Positions 21,310 to 32,482 of a stretch of DNA of 64,000 nucleotides are shown in pieces. A program made the position numbers and the translations under genes. Numbering within the stretch: position 1 is the first letter of the stretch; each line of letters begins with the position of its first letter. The notes under the pieces were generated by a model. That model did not search any database, had not been told where the DNA came from, and was given only the letters and a program-made list of their open reading frames with translations. Origin of the DNA: Muscardinus avellanarius (Eukaryota > Chordata > Mammalia > Rodentia > Gliridae); contig OY726571.1 in the NCBI GenBank assembly GCA_963383645.1, forward strand, positions 20,945,599 to 21,009,598, given 5' to 3'.

Positions 21310-23600
21310 AAAGCATCTATTTTAAAATATAACCTTACAGTGAAGGAGTTTGTAATAAGAATAGCTTCAAATATCCATTTTTGCACATCAAAATATATTG
21401 AAGAAAACCTTCATCCTGGGAAAATAGGATAGCACTATGTGTTTACATGGATTAGAAATATTTTTTCAAAATTACACAGAAAATCAGATGCATAGTCTGG
21501 GATGAAGCACAGCTGTTTGATATAGTCTTTTACCCCACACATTACTACTCTGTTGACTTTGTCAAGGAAAAAAAGATTGTTTCTATTCTGTCAGTACTGA
21601 GGTATAATCCATCCTTCACTACCAATCAAACTTCCCACCTTACCACAAACTCGCTGATGATGAAAAATCATATTCTATTCACTTGCTTCTCTCCAAAGCC
21701 TGGTGTAATATCGATTACAGTATATTTAATAATTTTAAATAAGAAAACAAATGGGCTCACTCATTTTGTGTAAGCTGCAATTAATTACCCACAACTCTAA
21801 TTTCAGTAAGAATTTTCAGAAACTGGTGAGAATTGGCATACTCATTTTTAGAGCTATAAGTAAGAAAAAACAATGTTCTTATGGTAAAGATGAATTGATA
21901 CATACAAAATAACATTTCAAAGATTTTTACATCATCGGACGGAAGAGGAAATGAGGAGATGAGTAATCATGTTCTATTACCAAAATACTCAGGTTTTTCT
22001 ATCATATTTAATCCTCTATGCTTCCTTTTGTTTTTTTAGATCATGTAGGTTGTACAATCCACTTTTATATTACTAAGTGTTTGGATTTATATTACTGCTA
22101 CCGGCATGGAAAACTGGTCCCTCTTTGGTGAAACGCACGTCTTTGGTGTCTTCTTTCTGCAATTAATGTGCCTTCCCATGAGACTTTCTCTCACATGACT
22201 TTCGTGGTGACATTCTACTAGAAAGACATTTTTTCTCCTTTTGTGACCTGATCAAAAGCTTAGACTCGAAAATGCTGAAATTGCTTCATTTATCTGTCAG
22301 GACATTCAAAGCTCACCAAGGCCAGAAGCCAAAAAGAAGGTTCGAAAGGGACAATGCTGTCAGAAATAGACCAGCGTGACATGATTCACATTAAATCGCT
22401 CAGTGGCTGCAGGAAGGTCTAGGGTCTGTGAACCCCACTTAATCCTATAGAAGGAAGAGCTAGAAAACACAGATGGTGAGAGCATCCACGAATAAATGGA
22501 TCTACCATGTCATTGAAAATCAATCATGTCCCTTTGGGTTTTGTTTCCCACATGCATTTATTCATAAATCACATACAATTTACTGGGCTATGGCAACCAT
22601 CTGAGGAACGGGGTTTTCAAAAATCTGGTCACTGCTGCTGGGTTCCGATTTTCATCCAACCACTTTTGATTCATCAGCTCAAAAACACCTGGGCAGCTGT
22701 GAAAGTATTGAGTTAGGCCGGCCAATGAGAGGACCGGTTGCTAGAGCACCTTCATGAAATCACTGTACAGCCACCCTCTGTGCTTCATGGAACTCCTCTA
22801 TCAATCTGCTTTCATAAAATACTCTCCTTAAACGTCTCACCCATCTCAAATACATCTATTTGTCACAAGTGTATTATTTTCAAGAAAACGGTTTTGTTAC
22901 CTGTATACTGAAAATGGTTTAATTTGCATATCATTTAAGTAATTTCTAGTAAGCTTTGGAAAGGTCAAAGATAAAGTCATTTGTATCTGAGATGTTCTTT
23001 TTTGAAACATATCAAAAATATTAAATATTTTAACAGCAATTAGACTTATCAGTTCTCTATCAGTTTTATTTCAAATTTCAATAGAGAAGTTAACTTCTTC
23101 TCATTTTACTGACAAGAATTTTCAAAATATTTTTTATTACCAGTTTAGATATTAGACCTGTTGTGATGTTTTTATTCTTCATTGTTGATATTTTCTGTTT
23201 AAATATTTTCTTTTCACATTTAGTTTTTACAGTTTGAGTGAGATAGACCCAACAATGTTTTTTTTTATTCGTGCAGTTTAGATTTCACTTAGATATTTGA
23301 ACTAATGAAATACTGTCTTGCATTACCTTTGTACAATTTTGACTTATCTATTTAAATATTTCTTTTAGCTGACTATTTTTTTCCAAGAAATTCCAATTCA
23401 TATGTAATTTGAATGAGTCACTTTGGACTCTTAATTGCTGTCTTTTAATTTTCTGTTTTCTTCTGGGCTTCATTTGAGTACTTTCTGTTGAATTGCATTC
23501 TAATTTACAGTTCTATCATTTGTGTTTCTAGACCCTTGTGAAACCTATTGGAGTTCTCAACTTCAAATATTTTATTCTAACTTTCAGGCCTAAGAAATAT
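21310..23600. other. Unassigned, apparently unique sequence
   Basis: No repeat family recognised over 2.3 kb. Between about 22080 and 22800 the base composition is less AT-rich than its surroundings and simple repeats are absent, so this part may hold conserved non-coding sequence. Confidence 0.45.
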
Positions 23601-23611
23601 ACATGTTTTCA

Positions 23612-23800
23612 ACTTTTTATAGTGGTCAAACACATGTAATATAAAATTCACTCACTTTAATATTTTTAAGTATACATTTCAGGGATATTGAATTTGTTCA
23701 TAATATTGTACAACCATCGTCCATCTCCAGAACTCTATTTATAAAGAAACTGTTTAATATACTTGTGATGTAGACATGTCTAGTTACCCAGGACCATGTT
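23612..23800 (-). mobile_element. Ancient L1 (L1M) 3' fragment, antisense
   Basis: ATAAAATTCACTCACTTTAA, then AAGTATACATTTCAGGGATA, then GTACAACCATCGTCCATCTC follow the order of the well-known antisense L1M 3' region. Confidence 0.65.
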
Positions 23801-24053
23801 ACAATTTCCCTACGCACTAGATACAGTCAGAGTTCTTACCTAGCATTTTATATGTGAAAAGCAGCTAAGATCCTTTGATACCAGTGATCTCTAATTTTAT
23901 TCGATTAATAATCTTATATCACAAAAATGTGCAACATCAATATATGCTCATCTATTTATATGATTTGAATAAACTACTAAGATCAGATAAACATTTTCAT
24001 TTAAAACCTGTATGCATTTAAAATATAATGCAAAAAATTGTTAAAGTATGAGA
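23801..24053. other. Unassigned AT-rich sequence
   Basis: Nothing recognisable. Confidence 0.5.
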
Positions 24054-24226
24054 ATAGCTGGGGTGGTGGCACAAGCCTGTAATTACAGTACTTGGGTGAC
24101 TGAAACAGACTGATCACAGGTTCAAGACCAGTCTCAGCAACTTAGCAAGACTCTGTTTCAAAAAAAATGGCTGAGGGTATAGCTCAGAGGTAGAATGCCC
24201 TTGAATTCAATCCCCAGGATAAAAAA
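24054..24226 (+). mobile_element. B1-ID SINE, older type
   Basis: B1 head GCTGGGGTGGTGGCACAAGC, linker CTCAGCAACTTAGCAAG and a clear ID half (GGGTATAGCTCAGAGGTAG, TTCAATCCCCAGG). Confidence 0.88.
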
Positions 24227-24258
24227 ATGAGATTAAATAATTAAAATAGATTATATAT

Positions 24259-24463
24259 ATATTATTTTTTGGTGGTGGTAGTGGTACTGGGGCTCCTGGA
24301 AACCATTCTACCTCCGGGTTACACTCCCAGACCTATTTTTATATTTTTTTAGTTGGAAAGAGGGTCTTTTAAGCCAGTGAGGCTGGCTTCGAACCAGCGC
24401 AATCCTCCTGTCTCCGCCTCCCAAGCGCAGGGATTACAAGAGTGTGCCACCATGCCTGGCGCG
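24259..24463 (-). mobile_element. B1-ID SINE, younger type, antisense
   Basis: Antisense copy with tail, GGTACTGGGGCTCCTGGAAA, and B1 half ending CCACCATGCCTGGC. Flanked by similar TAAAATAGATTATATAT-type duplications at about 24242 and 24466. Confidence 0.92.
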
Positions 24464-24651
24464 TAAAATAGATATTATATTTTATTTCCAAATCCTAATA
24501 TTAACTTGAACCTCAACTGTGATATGTTCATGAACCTTTGAGTTCTTCAGCCTTGAAAGGCATGTGCCTGAACTCTGCTTTACTCAATTTTTTTGTGAGT
24601 TATATTCTTTTTTGTGAGTTATATTCTCTGTAACTTTAAAAATCCTCACAA

Positions 24652-24816
24652 AGCTGGCACATTGGTCAGATCTGTAGTTCTAGTGATTCAGAAGGCCAAA
24701 GTAGGAAGAAAACAACTTCAGGGCCAGCCTCAGAAACGTCGTGTGACTTTTTCTCAAAATTAAAAAGCTGAAAGTACAGCTTAGGAGTAGAGTGTCCCCG
24801 ACTTCAATCTCCAGTA

Positions 24817-24819
<3 letters not shown>
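24652..24819 (+). mobile_element. B1-ID SINE, older type, degenerate
   Basis: Diverged B1 half (GCTGGCACATTGGTCAGATC) and ID half (AAGTACAGCTTAGGAGTAGA, TTCAATCTCCAGTATC). Its 3' end runs directly into a CA tract. Confidence 0.75.
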
Positions 24820-24858
<39 letters not shown>

Positions 24859-24928
24859 GCACGCACGCACACGCACACACGCACACACGCACAAGCACGC
24901 ATGCACACATGCACTCATATACACACAC
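24820..24928 (+). repeat. (CA)n with CACG/CGCA interruptions
   Basis: About 17 CA units followed by mixed CACG and CACACG units. It stands in the place of the SINE tail. Alternating purine-pyrimidine sequence of this kind can adopt Z-form DNA. Confidence 0.93.
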
Positions 24929-24929
24929 A

Positions 24930-26417
24930 TCCAACTTTACAAATGGTTATAAATTTTATTTCTGCTTGAGCTGTTGTAATTACTCAACAGTATTTTATCT
25001 GGAAATTGAAGGAGAAGAATTGAGTGTAGTAAAGAAGTTGACAACATGCAAAACATTCTTTATTTCCTCTTTAGTAAATATTATCTATCCTCAAATAATT
25101 CAGTCAACTTTCACATATCTTTTCTGAGCTTCTTTGGGCTGTATGTAGTTATGACTCATAGTAGTTCAGGAAATGCTCAACGATGGATTCTCTTTCCCCA
25201 AAAGAATATAAAAATAATTACAAAAATGTACATGTAATTACATGTACATAGTTAAATATGTACATGTAATATATACATACATAAAAATTTCCTACAGAGC
25301 CTTAACATTGATTATTGTCACATAGTAAGCATCACAGTTCTTTAAATTTTTCTTATCTATATTATATATAATAGAAAAATTATTCACAAAATACTGAACT
25401 ACAAAAATGAAATGAATTTGTGCTATCTGTATATGTCACCATGTGAGTATTAAATTTGTGACCTCTCTGAGCCATAAAACATCAGTGAGAATAAGAAATA
25501 AAAGGAAATAAACTTTTCAAAGGAATCTGACGCCTTGCTTGTTGCCTTCTAGCCCATGTCACTAATAAATATGTATATAGTTTCTCTTTTTTACAAATGT
25601 ACATTCCTGAAATAATTCTTTACATTCAACTTAGTAATCACAATGACCATATTTAAATTCCCCATTGTTTTCTATGGTAAAATCTGCAGGAATCTATTAT
25701 AACTGATACATATCTCATGCAAGAAAATTTCTGATGCTAAGATGATACATACACGGATATTAATATTCTGTTGCTTAAAGGTATCCAATTATGTATGTGC
25801 ATGTACAGATAAATAACAATGAATTCCACAATTATGTATAACCCTAATACAGCATTAAAAATTTAAAAGTATAAAATTACTTATATAATTAATTATCCAA
25901 TACCCTAATTGATAAACAAAATAAAGGTATTTTTTGTATCTTAAAGGTCCCCATCAAAAAATTGTGGTTATCGTAGACTGCAAAATTAAGACATATTCAT
26001 CTCCCACTACAGTGTAGTTGAGCCTTGACAAATTAGTACATATCCAAAAATGCATCTTTGCTAAGATATAAAGCAGTTGATTTTGCTAGCTTGACATTTT
26101 TGTTTTAATCTACAAGATGAATAAAAAATGAAATAGCACACTGTCGTTAAATACAAATATTTTCACTCATATATTTTCTTGGACTAAAAGCGTAATTTGA
26201 ATTTCAATTTAAAGATGAATTACCATACCTTTGATTTAAAACACATGTGCTCTTTTGTTGGTTTTAGTTTCTGCATAACTACACCAGTTGTCTTTAGGTT
26301 ATCTTTGACAACCATGAAAATAAAAGAGTAAGAATAGTGTTGCATTTTCTTGATTCTGTCACATATACCAATGCTCAGTTTTCAGGTGTTTTTACATTAT
26401 CAGATAAGAAAGCCATC
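24930..26417. other. Unassigned AT-rich sequence with a palindrome
   Basis: No gene recognised. It contains the palindrome listed separately. A stretch around 25790-25870 may be a short L1 3' end. Confidence 0.45.
25226..25270. repeat. Perfect 24-bp palindrome plus a third copy of one arm
   Basis: 25226-25249 is self-complementary, with arm ATGTACATGTAA and no spacer. The arm occurs again in direct orientation at 25258-25269. ACATGT is the core of the unit. Confidence 0.93.
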
Positions 26418-26434
26418 AAAATTAAACAAGCCTA

Positions 26435-26680
26435 ACGCCGGGCGTGGTGGCTCACGCTTGTAATCCCTGCGCTTGGAAGGCTGAGACAGGAAGATCACAC
26501 AGGTTCGAAGCCAGCCTCAGCTACTGAGTGAGGCTCTCTGCAACTTAGTGAGTCCTTGTTTCCAAATAAATTATAAAATGGGTCTGGCAGTATAGCCCGG
26601 AGGTAGAAAGCCTCTGGGTTCCACCTCCAGTACCACAAAAAAATAAAATAAAATAAAAATAAATAAATAAATAATTAAAA
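26435..26680 (+). mobile_element. B1-ID SINE, intermediate type
   Basis: Complete copy with target duplication AAATTAAACAAGCCTA on both sides (26419-26434 and 26681-26696). It keeps the long linker (CTCAGCTACTGAGTGAGGCT) and ends CTCTGGGTTCCACCTCCAG, with a tail of AAATA units. Confidence 0.95.
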
Positions 26681-26696
26681 AAATTAAACAAGCCTA

Positions 26697-26940
26697 TGTA
26701 AAAGGGTATGAAATGTAACATCCTCCTTATCTGCAGATTTTGACAACCTAGGCCAAGGAATATAGAATGAGCACCATATACCAGTATATCCATCCTAGGG
26801 TTATCTCTATACAAATTCCAAGAGTATTAATCCTATATTTAATAAATAGCCAAATAAAAGATTATATATAAGAGAAGAAAGAATAGTGATAACTTCTTTA
26901 GAAAAAAATTCAGCTCACTGAGGGCTACGAGATTCCCATT
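26697..26940. other. Unassigned sequence
   Basis: Nothing recognisable. Confidence 0.5.
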
Positions 26941-26944
26941 TGCT

Positions 26945-27631
26945 ATGGAGGAAAAGGAGGATGTATGCTCAGCTCCAGTGAACATGTACTGCTAGATCCA
27001 GCTTCCTGTGTCTAATTTTGTAAAGTTGGAGGTGAGCCCTGAAGATATTTCTTCTTTGCCATATGCTATAATAACAGCCTTGATAGTAGAGGGTGCTGGA
27101 GGGACACTACTTGACGAAGGAGAGTCTCTCTGGTTTTAACAGCTGTTTGCTTGCTTGTATGCTTGTTTTCCTTCTAGCTCGATGGCACAGCTGCCAGCAG
27201 AAGGCTTTCCTCAGTGAAGCTTCCTCACCAGCAAGCGGGTCCTCACCAGAGCGCAAGCGCTATTCAGGAAGCCCAGTGGAGCAAACCTTTCATCCAGTTT
27301 TGCAAGTATCTCGACAGCTGAATCATCAGTCAGTATTGATGGTCTTCTCAGAAGGAAGTTTCCCAGGCCTTCTTGCCAGCACGCAAGCAAGCAGCTTGCT
27401 CCTGAGCAAATGCCTGCCAGTCATGGAAGAAGGCACTTGGGCAAAGGCCCAGTCACACCTTGTCCCCAACTACCTCTACATACCCACCTTGAGAACATTT
27501 CTCTTCTCTATTTCTTCATTGCACTCTATAGTGGGGAGATGCTTCCCATATCTGCTGCTCTTGTAGTTTTTAGAGTTCTTTTGTAGTTTCTCGTGTATCT
27601 TCTTAGCCAACTCCTTGTTAGGAGTTAATAC

Positions 27632-27670
<39 letters not shown>

Positions 27671-27930
27671 TGGTGGTACTGGGGTTCCTAGAAGCCTTTC
27701 TACCTCCGGGCTACACTCCCAGACCCATTTTTATATTTTTATTTGGAAACAGGGTCTCTTAAGTCAGCGCGGCTGGCTTCGAACCTGCGCGATCCTCCTG
27801 TCTCTGCCTCCCAAGCACGGGGATTACAAGTGTGCGCCACCACGCCCGGCTTGAGTTAATACTTTTTTAATAAAAATTTATGTTCAAGTTATTAGTGTGG
27901 CTTTTGTTTTCTGACTGACATACCAAAAGT
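26945..27930 (+). mobile_element. Possible old LTR carrying a 157-codon ORF, split by a SINE
   Basis: Composition is richer in GC than the flanks. The right end (AATAAAAATTTATGTTCAAG, then TATTAGTGTGGCTTTTGTTT) resembles the 3' end of an old ERV LTR with a polyadenylation signal. A SINE at 27633-27852 interrupts it. An ORF of 157 codons (27093-27566) lies inside. It shows no domain I recognise, has a hydrophobic Leu-rich start (residues 18-29) and ends PYLLLL. A pyrimidine-rich tract ending in AG at about 27177 resembles a splice acceptor. I cannot tell whether this is ERV, exon or chance. Confidence 0.35.
27633..27852 (-). mobile_element. B1-ID SINE, younger type, antisense, (TTTA)n tail
   Basis: (TTTA)n at about 27631-27671, then GGTGGTACTGGGGTTCCTAG and a B1 half ending CCACCACGCCCGGC. 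Flanked by GAGTTAATACTT on both sides. Confidence 0.95.
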
Positions 27931-28065
27931 AAGGCTTTGAGAAAACATTTGTGATTACTCTGCTCTAGATTGATGTTTCCTGTAACATCAATCATCTTCT
28001 AGCATATAGTAAGTTGTTTATTCTGTGGCCATGAAGAGCTGTAGTTTAGAAATTCTGTGTCCATT

Positions 28066-28066
28066 C

Positions 28067-28131
<65 letters not shown>

Positions 28132-28147
28132 CTCTCTCTGTCTCTCA
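28066..28147 (+). repeat. (TCTG)n(TC)n compound microsatellite
   Basis: About eight TCTG (CTGT) units followed by some 14 TC units and a short imperfect tail. Confidence 0.95.
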
Positions 28148-28149
28148 TC

Positions 28150-28585
28150 TTTAACTTTACTAAATTATTTCAACAAGGACTGGTTTCTATGCACTGAGAG
28201 TTTGTTCTAAATCCTGTGGCCTTATCTTTTATTTTTCATCTGATCTACGATCTTTGGGGACACCCGGAATTATTTTGGTTCACTGTGCTTTGCTTCTGTG
28301 TAATTTATTTCTTCTACCCAGATGCCCTCCTTCACAATTGCTGATACATAAAGACAACAGAAACCAGGAGATATTTTCACATCTTTTCTGCCCTGAGGAA
28401 ATATCACCGAGTTGTTCAGGGAGCACCTGTGGGATAATGAATTAGGGTAGTAAAAGCAGACATCTCTGTCTGGATCCAGTCTTCAGGGGAAAACAAGTCG
28501 TCTTTGATTATAAAGTATAATGACACCTACAAGTTTTCATAAAAACTAGCAGTTTGAATAAGTTCCCAAAGTATTTTTAGTTTGC
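28150..28585. other. Unassigned sequence
   Basis: No recognisable gene or repeat. Confidence 0.5.
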
Positions 28586-28589
28586 AAAT

Positions 28590-29235
28590 TTATGTTGTTA
28601 TTGTTATGTTTTTTAATTATGAAGTGTTTTTAAATTTTGTTAAGCTTTGTATTTAGACAATCATGTGGATTTTGTTCTTAATTCATGAATATGCTGAGTG
28701 AAATCAAATGATTTTCAAATATTAAACCAAACTTGGTTTCTTGGGGTAAATCCTATTTAATCATTATATACTATTTTATGTATATTTTTCTGGCATGTAT
28801 GTGTTGATGACCATTGCGTTTTTATTCATGAGTGACATTAATACATAGTATTCTTGTTCTATGTTTTTAGTTTTACTATCAGGGTAAGGCTGACCTCATA
28901 AAATGAATTAGTTTTTTTTTTTTTTTTTTTTTTGGTGGTGGTACTGGGGTTCCTGTAAGCCCTTCTACCTCCGGGCTAGACTCCCGACCTATTTTATACT
29001 TTTTTTTTAAATTTGGAAACAGGGTCTCTTAAGTCAGCACAGCTGGCTTCCAACCTGCGCGATCCTCCTGTCTCCGCCACCCAAGAGCAGGGATTATAAT
29101 CGTGCGCCACCATACCCAGCATTTACCTTTAATTTTTAAAAATTTCTTTCACAAACTGGTATTATTTTTCTTAATTAACATATATCACAAGTAAAGCCAT
29201 CTTGATCTTAGATTGACTTTATAGATTTTTTAAAT
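28590..29235 (-). mobile_element. L1 ORF2 fragment, antisense, split by a SINE
   Basis: Antisense ORF2 words: TTGGGGTAAATCCTATTTAA near 28742 and TATCAGGGTAAGGCTGACCTC near 28877, in the order expected of L1. A SINE at 28911-29119 interrupts it. Confidence 0.7.
28911..29119 (-). mobile_element. B1-ID SINE, younger type, antisense
   Basis: T-run of about 22, then GGTGGTACTGGGGTTCCTGT and the B1 half ending CCACCATACCCAGC. Confidence 0.93.
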
Positions 29236-29243
29236 TATCAACT

Positions 29244-29363
29244 GAAGCCTGTGGTGGCGTAAGCCTATAATCCCAGTACTTGGGGGCTGAGATAGGAGGA
29301 TCGCAGATTTGAGGCCAGCTTTGGCAGTTTAGTGAAGCTCTTAGCAACTAAGTGGGACCCTGT
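29244..29363 (+). mobile_element. B1-ID SINE, left part (split by an LTR)
   Basis: B1 head and linker up to GTGGGACCCTGT at 29363. The sequence resumes at 30431-30540 with the matching linker end and ID half, so the two parts are one SINE broken by the intervening LTR. Confidence 0.85.
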
Positions 29364-30430
29364 TGTAGACGGTAGCCATGTGTGGGCAAGATCCCAGAAG
29401 GATGAGGATGTTCTGCCTAGAGGCCTGGCATGACCTGCACGTGGGTCAAGTCAGAGCTGCAAATGGCTCTGAGTACAGGCAGAACCTTCTCAAAGACAGA
29501 TAGGAGCAAATATCTGCTGGAGAAGCAGGTACGAGGCAAAGTTACAGGCAGAACCTGCTCAAGGAGAGATGGGAGTGAATGCGGACTTCAGAATGATCCA
29601 GCAATACCACCTCTGGGTATCTACCAAAAAGAATGAAAAGCAAAATACCAAACTAATGCGTGAACAACCATGTCCGTAGCTGCACAGTTCACCATTGCCA
29701 ACTGTGGAAGCAACCAAGATGTCCTTTAACGGATGAGTGGACTTCAAAACTATGGGATAGGTACACAGTGGAATTTTGCCCAGCCATAAGGGAGAACAAA
29801 ATTTGTGTGAAATGTCACACACACAAATAAGAAATCAGAAGCTTTTCTGAATGTACAAAATTTTAGGGAGAAGTGGGTAACAGGAGGAACTCTAGATGAA
29901 GAATGGACCCTATAGAGGAGCAATGAAGGTGACATATCTGAGGGGATGGGAGGGAGGAAGAGGGAAACTCTTTAAAGCACATGATGGACTTAAACATATC
30001 AAAGTCAATCAGGAAGCCAAGCATGGGTAGGAGGGAGGGGGAGGGAAGGGGTAGAGACTGGGTAGGGGCTGACCGGGTGATGTGTGTGTGTATATCTCTG
30101 CAAATTTTTTATCCCATTGAGATGTATGACTACAATGCACCAATAAAATTTTATAAAAAAAAAAAGAAGCATGGAAGGGCAAAGTTCTCATGCTCTGTTT
30201 CGTTACTTGGAAATGTAGCCCCAAAGTTTAAAGCTATCCCCAGCTTGAGCTGATTATTTCTCGGCTTATGTTTCACTGTTTACGTTAATTGTTCTGTGTA
30301 AGAATAAAAGCTATGATGAGAACTGAGTTTTGCTACAAGCCTGAGCGAGCTGTAGCCCTCCGCTCATCTTAAAGACATATTGCCTATTGCCTCTTCCTCA
30401 GCGACCCAGTTCACCTATATACCACCAACA
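29364..30430 (+). mobile_element. Solo LTR inserted in a SINE, itself holding an L1 3' end
   Basis: The insert begins TG (TGTAGACGG) and ends CA (CCACCAACA). The flanks are CCCTGT on the left and ACCTGT on the right, a 5-6-bp duplication with one mismatch. Removing the nested L1 (about 29585-30166) leaves some 480 bp, a normal LTR size. AATAAA at about 30303 supports plus orientation. Two 36-base direct copies (starting ACAGGCAGAACC, near 29477 and 29544) lie in its left part. LTR family not identified. Confidence 0.7.
29585..30166 (+). mobile_element. Truncated L1 3' end, nested in the LTR
   Basis: L1 words in sense order: CCAGCAATACCACCTCTGGG, then GGAATTTTGCCCAGCCATAA, the G-rich 3' UTR near 30025-30075, and CACCAATAAAATTTTATAAA with an A-run. 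The left junction is uncertain by some tens of bases. Confidence 0.82.
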
Positions 30431-30540
30431 ACCTGTTTAAAAAAAAATTAAATGGGACTGGGGATGTATCCTGAGGTAGAAAGCCCCTGGGTTCCACCAC
30501 CAATACCACTAAATAAATAAATAAGTAAATAATGAATTAA
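30431..30540 (+). mobile_element. B1-ID SINE, right part
   Basis: Continues the broken copy: CCTGTTTAAAAA, then GGGACTGGGGATGTATCCTG, CTGGGTTCCACCACCAATAC and a tail of AAATA units. Confidence 0.85.
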
Positions 30541-31065
30541 TTAATTAAATAAATTGAAATGTTTTGCTTTATCTAATAAGATAAAATGATGAAAGGATAC
30601 TATATAATAATTTAAGTCTGAATAAATAAGCAGCAGTAGTAAATTTACCTGCATAGGACAATAAAGACAGTATAAATTTTTGAATGCAATTTTCCATGTA
30701 TTATATAAAAGAAAAATGTATAAATTAATGCTTTTCTTTGCATATGAGTGTGTAGTTTAAAAACCTCAGTTTGTATGATAATAATGGTACAAAGTGATAG
30801 AGATATAATGGATTTTGAAAGTGAAACAATTTGTATAATATTGGAATTAAATTAGTAATAATCTAAGTAGATTGTTATAAGTTAAGAAGTTAAATTTTAA
30901 TTTCTAGAATAAATACTTTGAAAATAACCCAAAAATTTCTGTCAAAGAAATAAGGAAATTGAAATAATTTACTGGAAAATATCCACTTAACACAAATGAA
31001 AGAATTAATGAAAGACATAAAAATGAAAATAAAAAGAAAATGATATAAAGATGTAGATATAAAGT
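30541..31065. other. Unassigned AT-rich sequence
   Basis: Nothing recognisable beyond low-complexity AT runs. Confidence 0.5.
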
Positions 31066-31069
31066 CAGA

Positions 31070-31245
31070 ATGGTAGACATCAATCTTCATGTATCAGTAA
31101 TTGCACTGAATGCCAGTGAGCTAAATAACCATTCAGAAAGCAACGGTTGGCAGATTTGTGGGCAGGATGACGTAACGCTACCATATCCTGTCTACAAGAG
31201 ACACACTTTAGTCTCAAAGACAAAACTGTTTTGAAATTAAAAATG
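31070..31245 (+). mobile_element. Old L1 ORF2 5' fragment
   Basis: ATCAGTAATTGCACTGAATG, then CTAAATAACCATTCAGAAAG and CCTGTCTACAAGAGACACAC correspond to the endonuclease region near the start of ORF2. Diverged and without open frame. Confidence 0.55.
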
Positions 31246-31274
31246 TCACAATATTTTTTTTCTCCTGCTTCCAT

Positions 31275-31410
31275 TTATTTTCTTCTTCCCTTCCACAAAT
31301 ATTTATTTAGGACTTAAGAATGTACCAAGTACTAACTTTATAAAATATTGAGAACACATGGTAAAAAGAACATTGTCTCTATGTTTGAAAAGCTTGGAGC
31401 TTGACAGAGG
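31275..31410 (+). repeat. Possible ancient L2/L3-like fragment
   Basis: CCACAAATATTTATTTAGGA, then TACCAAGTACTAACTTTAT and AAAGCTTGGAGCTTGACAG resemble an ancient mammalian LINE-derived repeat. Weak match. Confidence 0.35.
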
Positions 31411-32420
31411 AGTAACTTGTACAGACCTTGACCTCAGTAATGGATCACCAGCCTTCATGGTCCCTTTTACCCTTTTACTTGAATTAGTTAAATGCTGAAC
31501 CACATAGGAATCCTTTACTTTTTATACTGGATTATTATTGCAACAATAGGGAATATATACCTTCCACAAAGATTGCCTATCAATATTTCTTCGGCCCTTG
31601 TTTATACAACAATATAGTCACACTGGCTGGTATTAAACGAAGGGTGATTAACTGTTTTGCAAATTATAAGAAGTAAAATAATAAATTGAGCCATAGAAGG
31701 TATGATTTGCGTGCAAATATCTCACTAAAAGGAGAATATGCAACACTATAAAAATGTATTGATGAGCTATCACTCTAGAGCTAAATTCTACTTTAGTAGT
31801 TGAATACAATTATTCCATTACCGTATATGTATATTACTTTGGGAAAAAGTACCATTAATAAAAATATTTACTTATAGATATAAGAAACTCATATTTCTGC
31901 AAATCAGTATAAACATGAATATAATTTTGAATAACAAGGGCAATATCTGATCTCATTATTCAGTTTTCATCTAATAAAATAAAAGTAAACTCGGTATGAT
32001 AATGACATTCTGAGAAATAATATAGTAATTATTATTTTCTGGTATTGTTGAGAACTTACCACATGTATTTTTTTCAAGAGCCAATTATGAAATGCAGCAG
32101 CCATCAAACTGCCTAGGGAATATAAACTAGTAAAAAAAAACAAAACAAGGTTATTTACTCCCAAACACTATTTTCCAATTTAAAAATATATAACAATTTT
32201 CTGTCTTCTCCCATGTAAAGAAATTGCTTATAGTTCTAAGCAATCTCTTTCCTGGAAGAGACTTAATTAACACTTGAGAAGTTTTATAAAAAATTGGAAC
32301 TACACTATTATTTTCATAAATAATTGAGAATGTAAAGGGCAGTTCAGATAATGAAAAAATATGTAAAGTTCTTGAGAACTCTACAATGAAACAATTTATT
32401 TTATTAAACACAATTCTAAT
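31411..32420. other. Unassigned AT-rich sequence
   Basis: No recognisable gene or repeat. Confidence 0.5.
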
Positions 32421-32482
32421 GCCGGGCATGGTGGAGCACACTTGTAATCCCCGCACTTGGGAGGCGGAGACAGGAGGATCCA
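32421..32482 (+). mobile_element. Truncated SINE (left 60 bases only)
   Basis: GCCGGGCATGGTGGAGCACA through GAGACAGGAGGATC, then directly an A-rich stretch. It ends before the B-box. This may be a copy from a prematurely terminated or internally primed RNA. Confidence 0.85.

Noticed and set aside
24680..25127. Cys-Val and Thr-His ORFs on both strands
   Set aside because: Driven by the CA tract and the SINE next to it.
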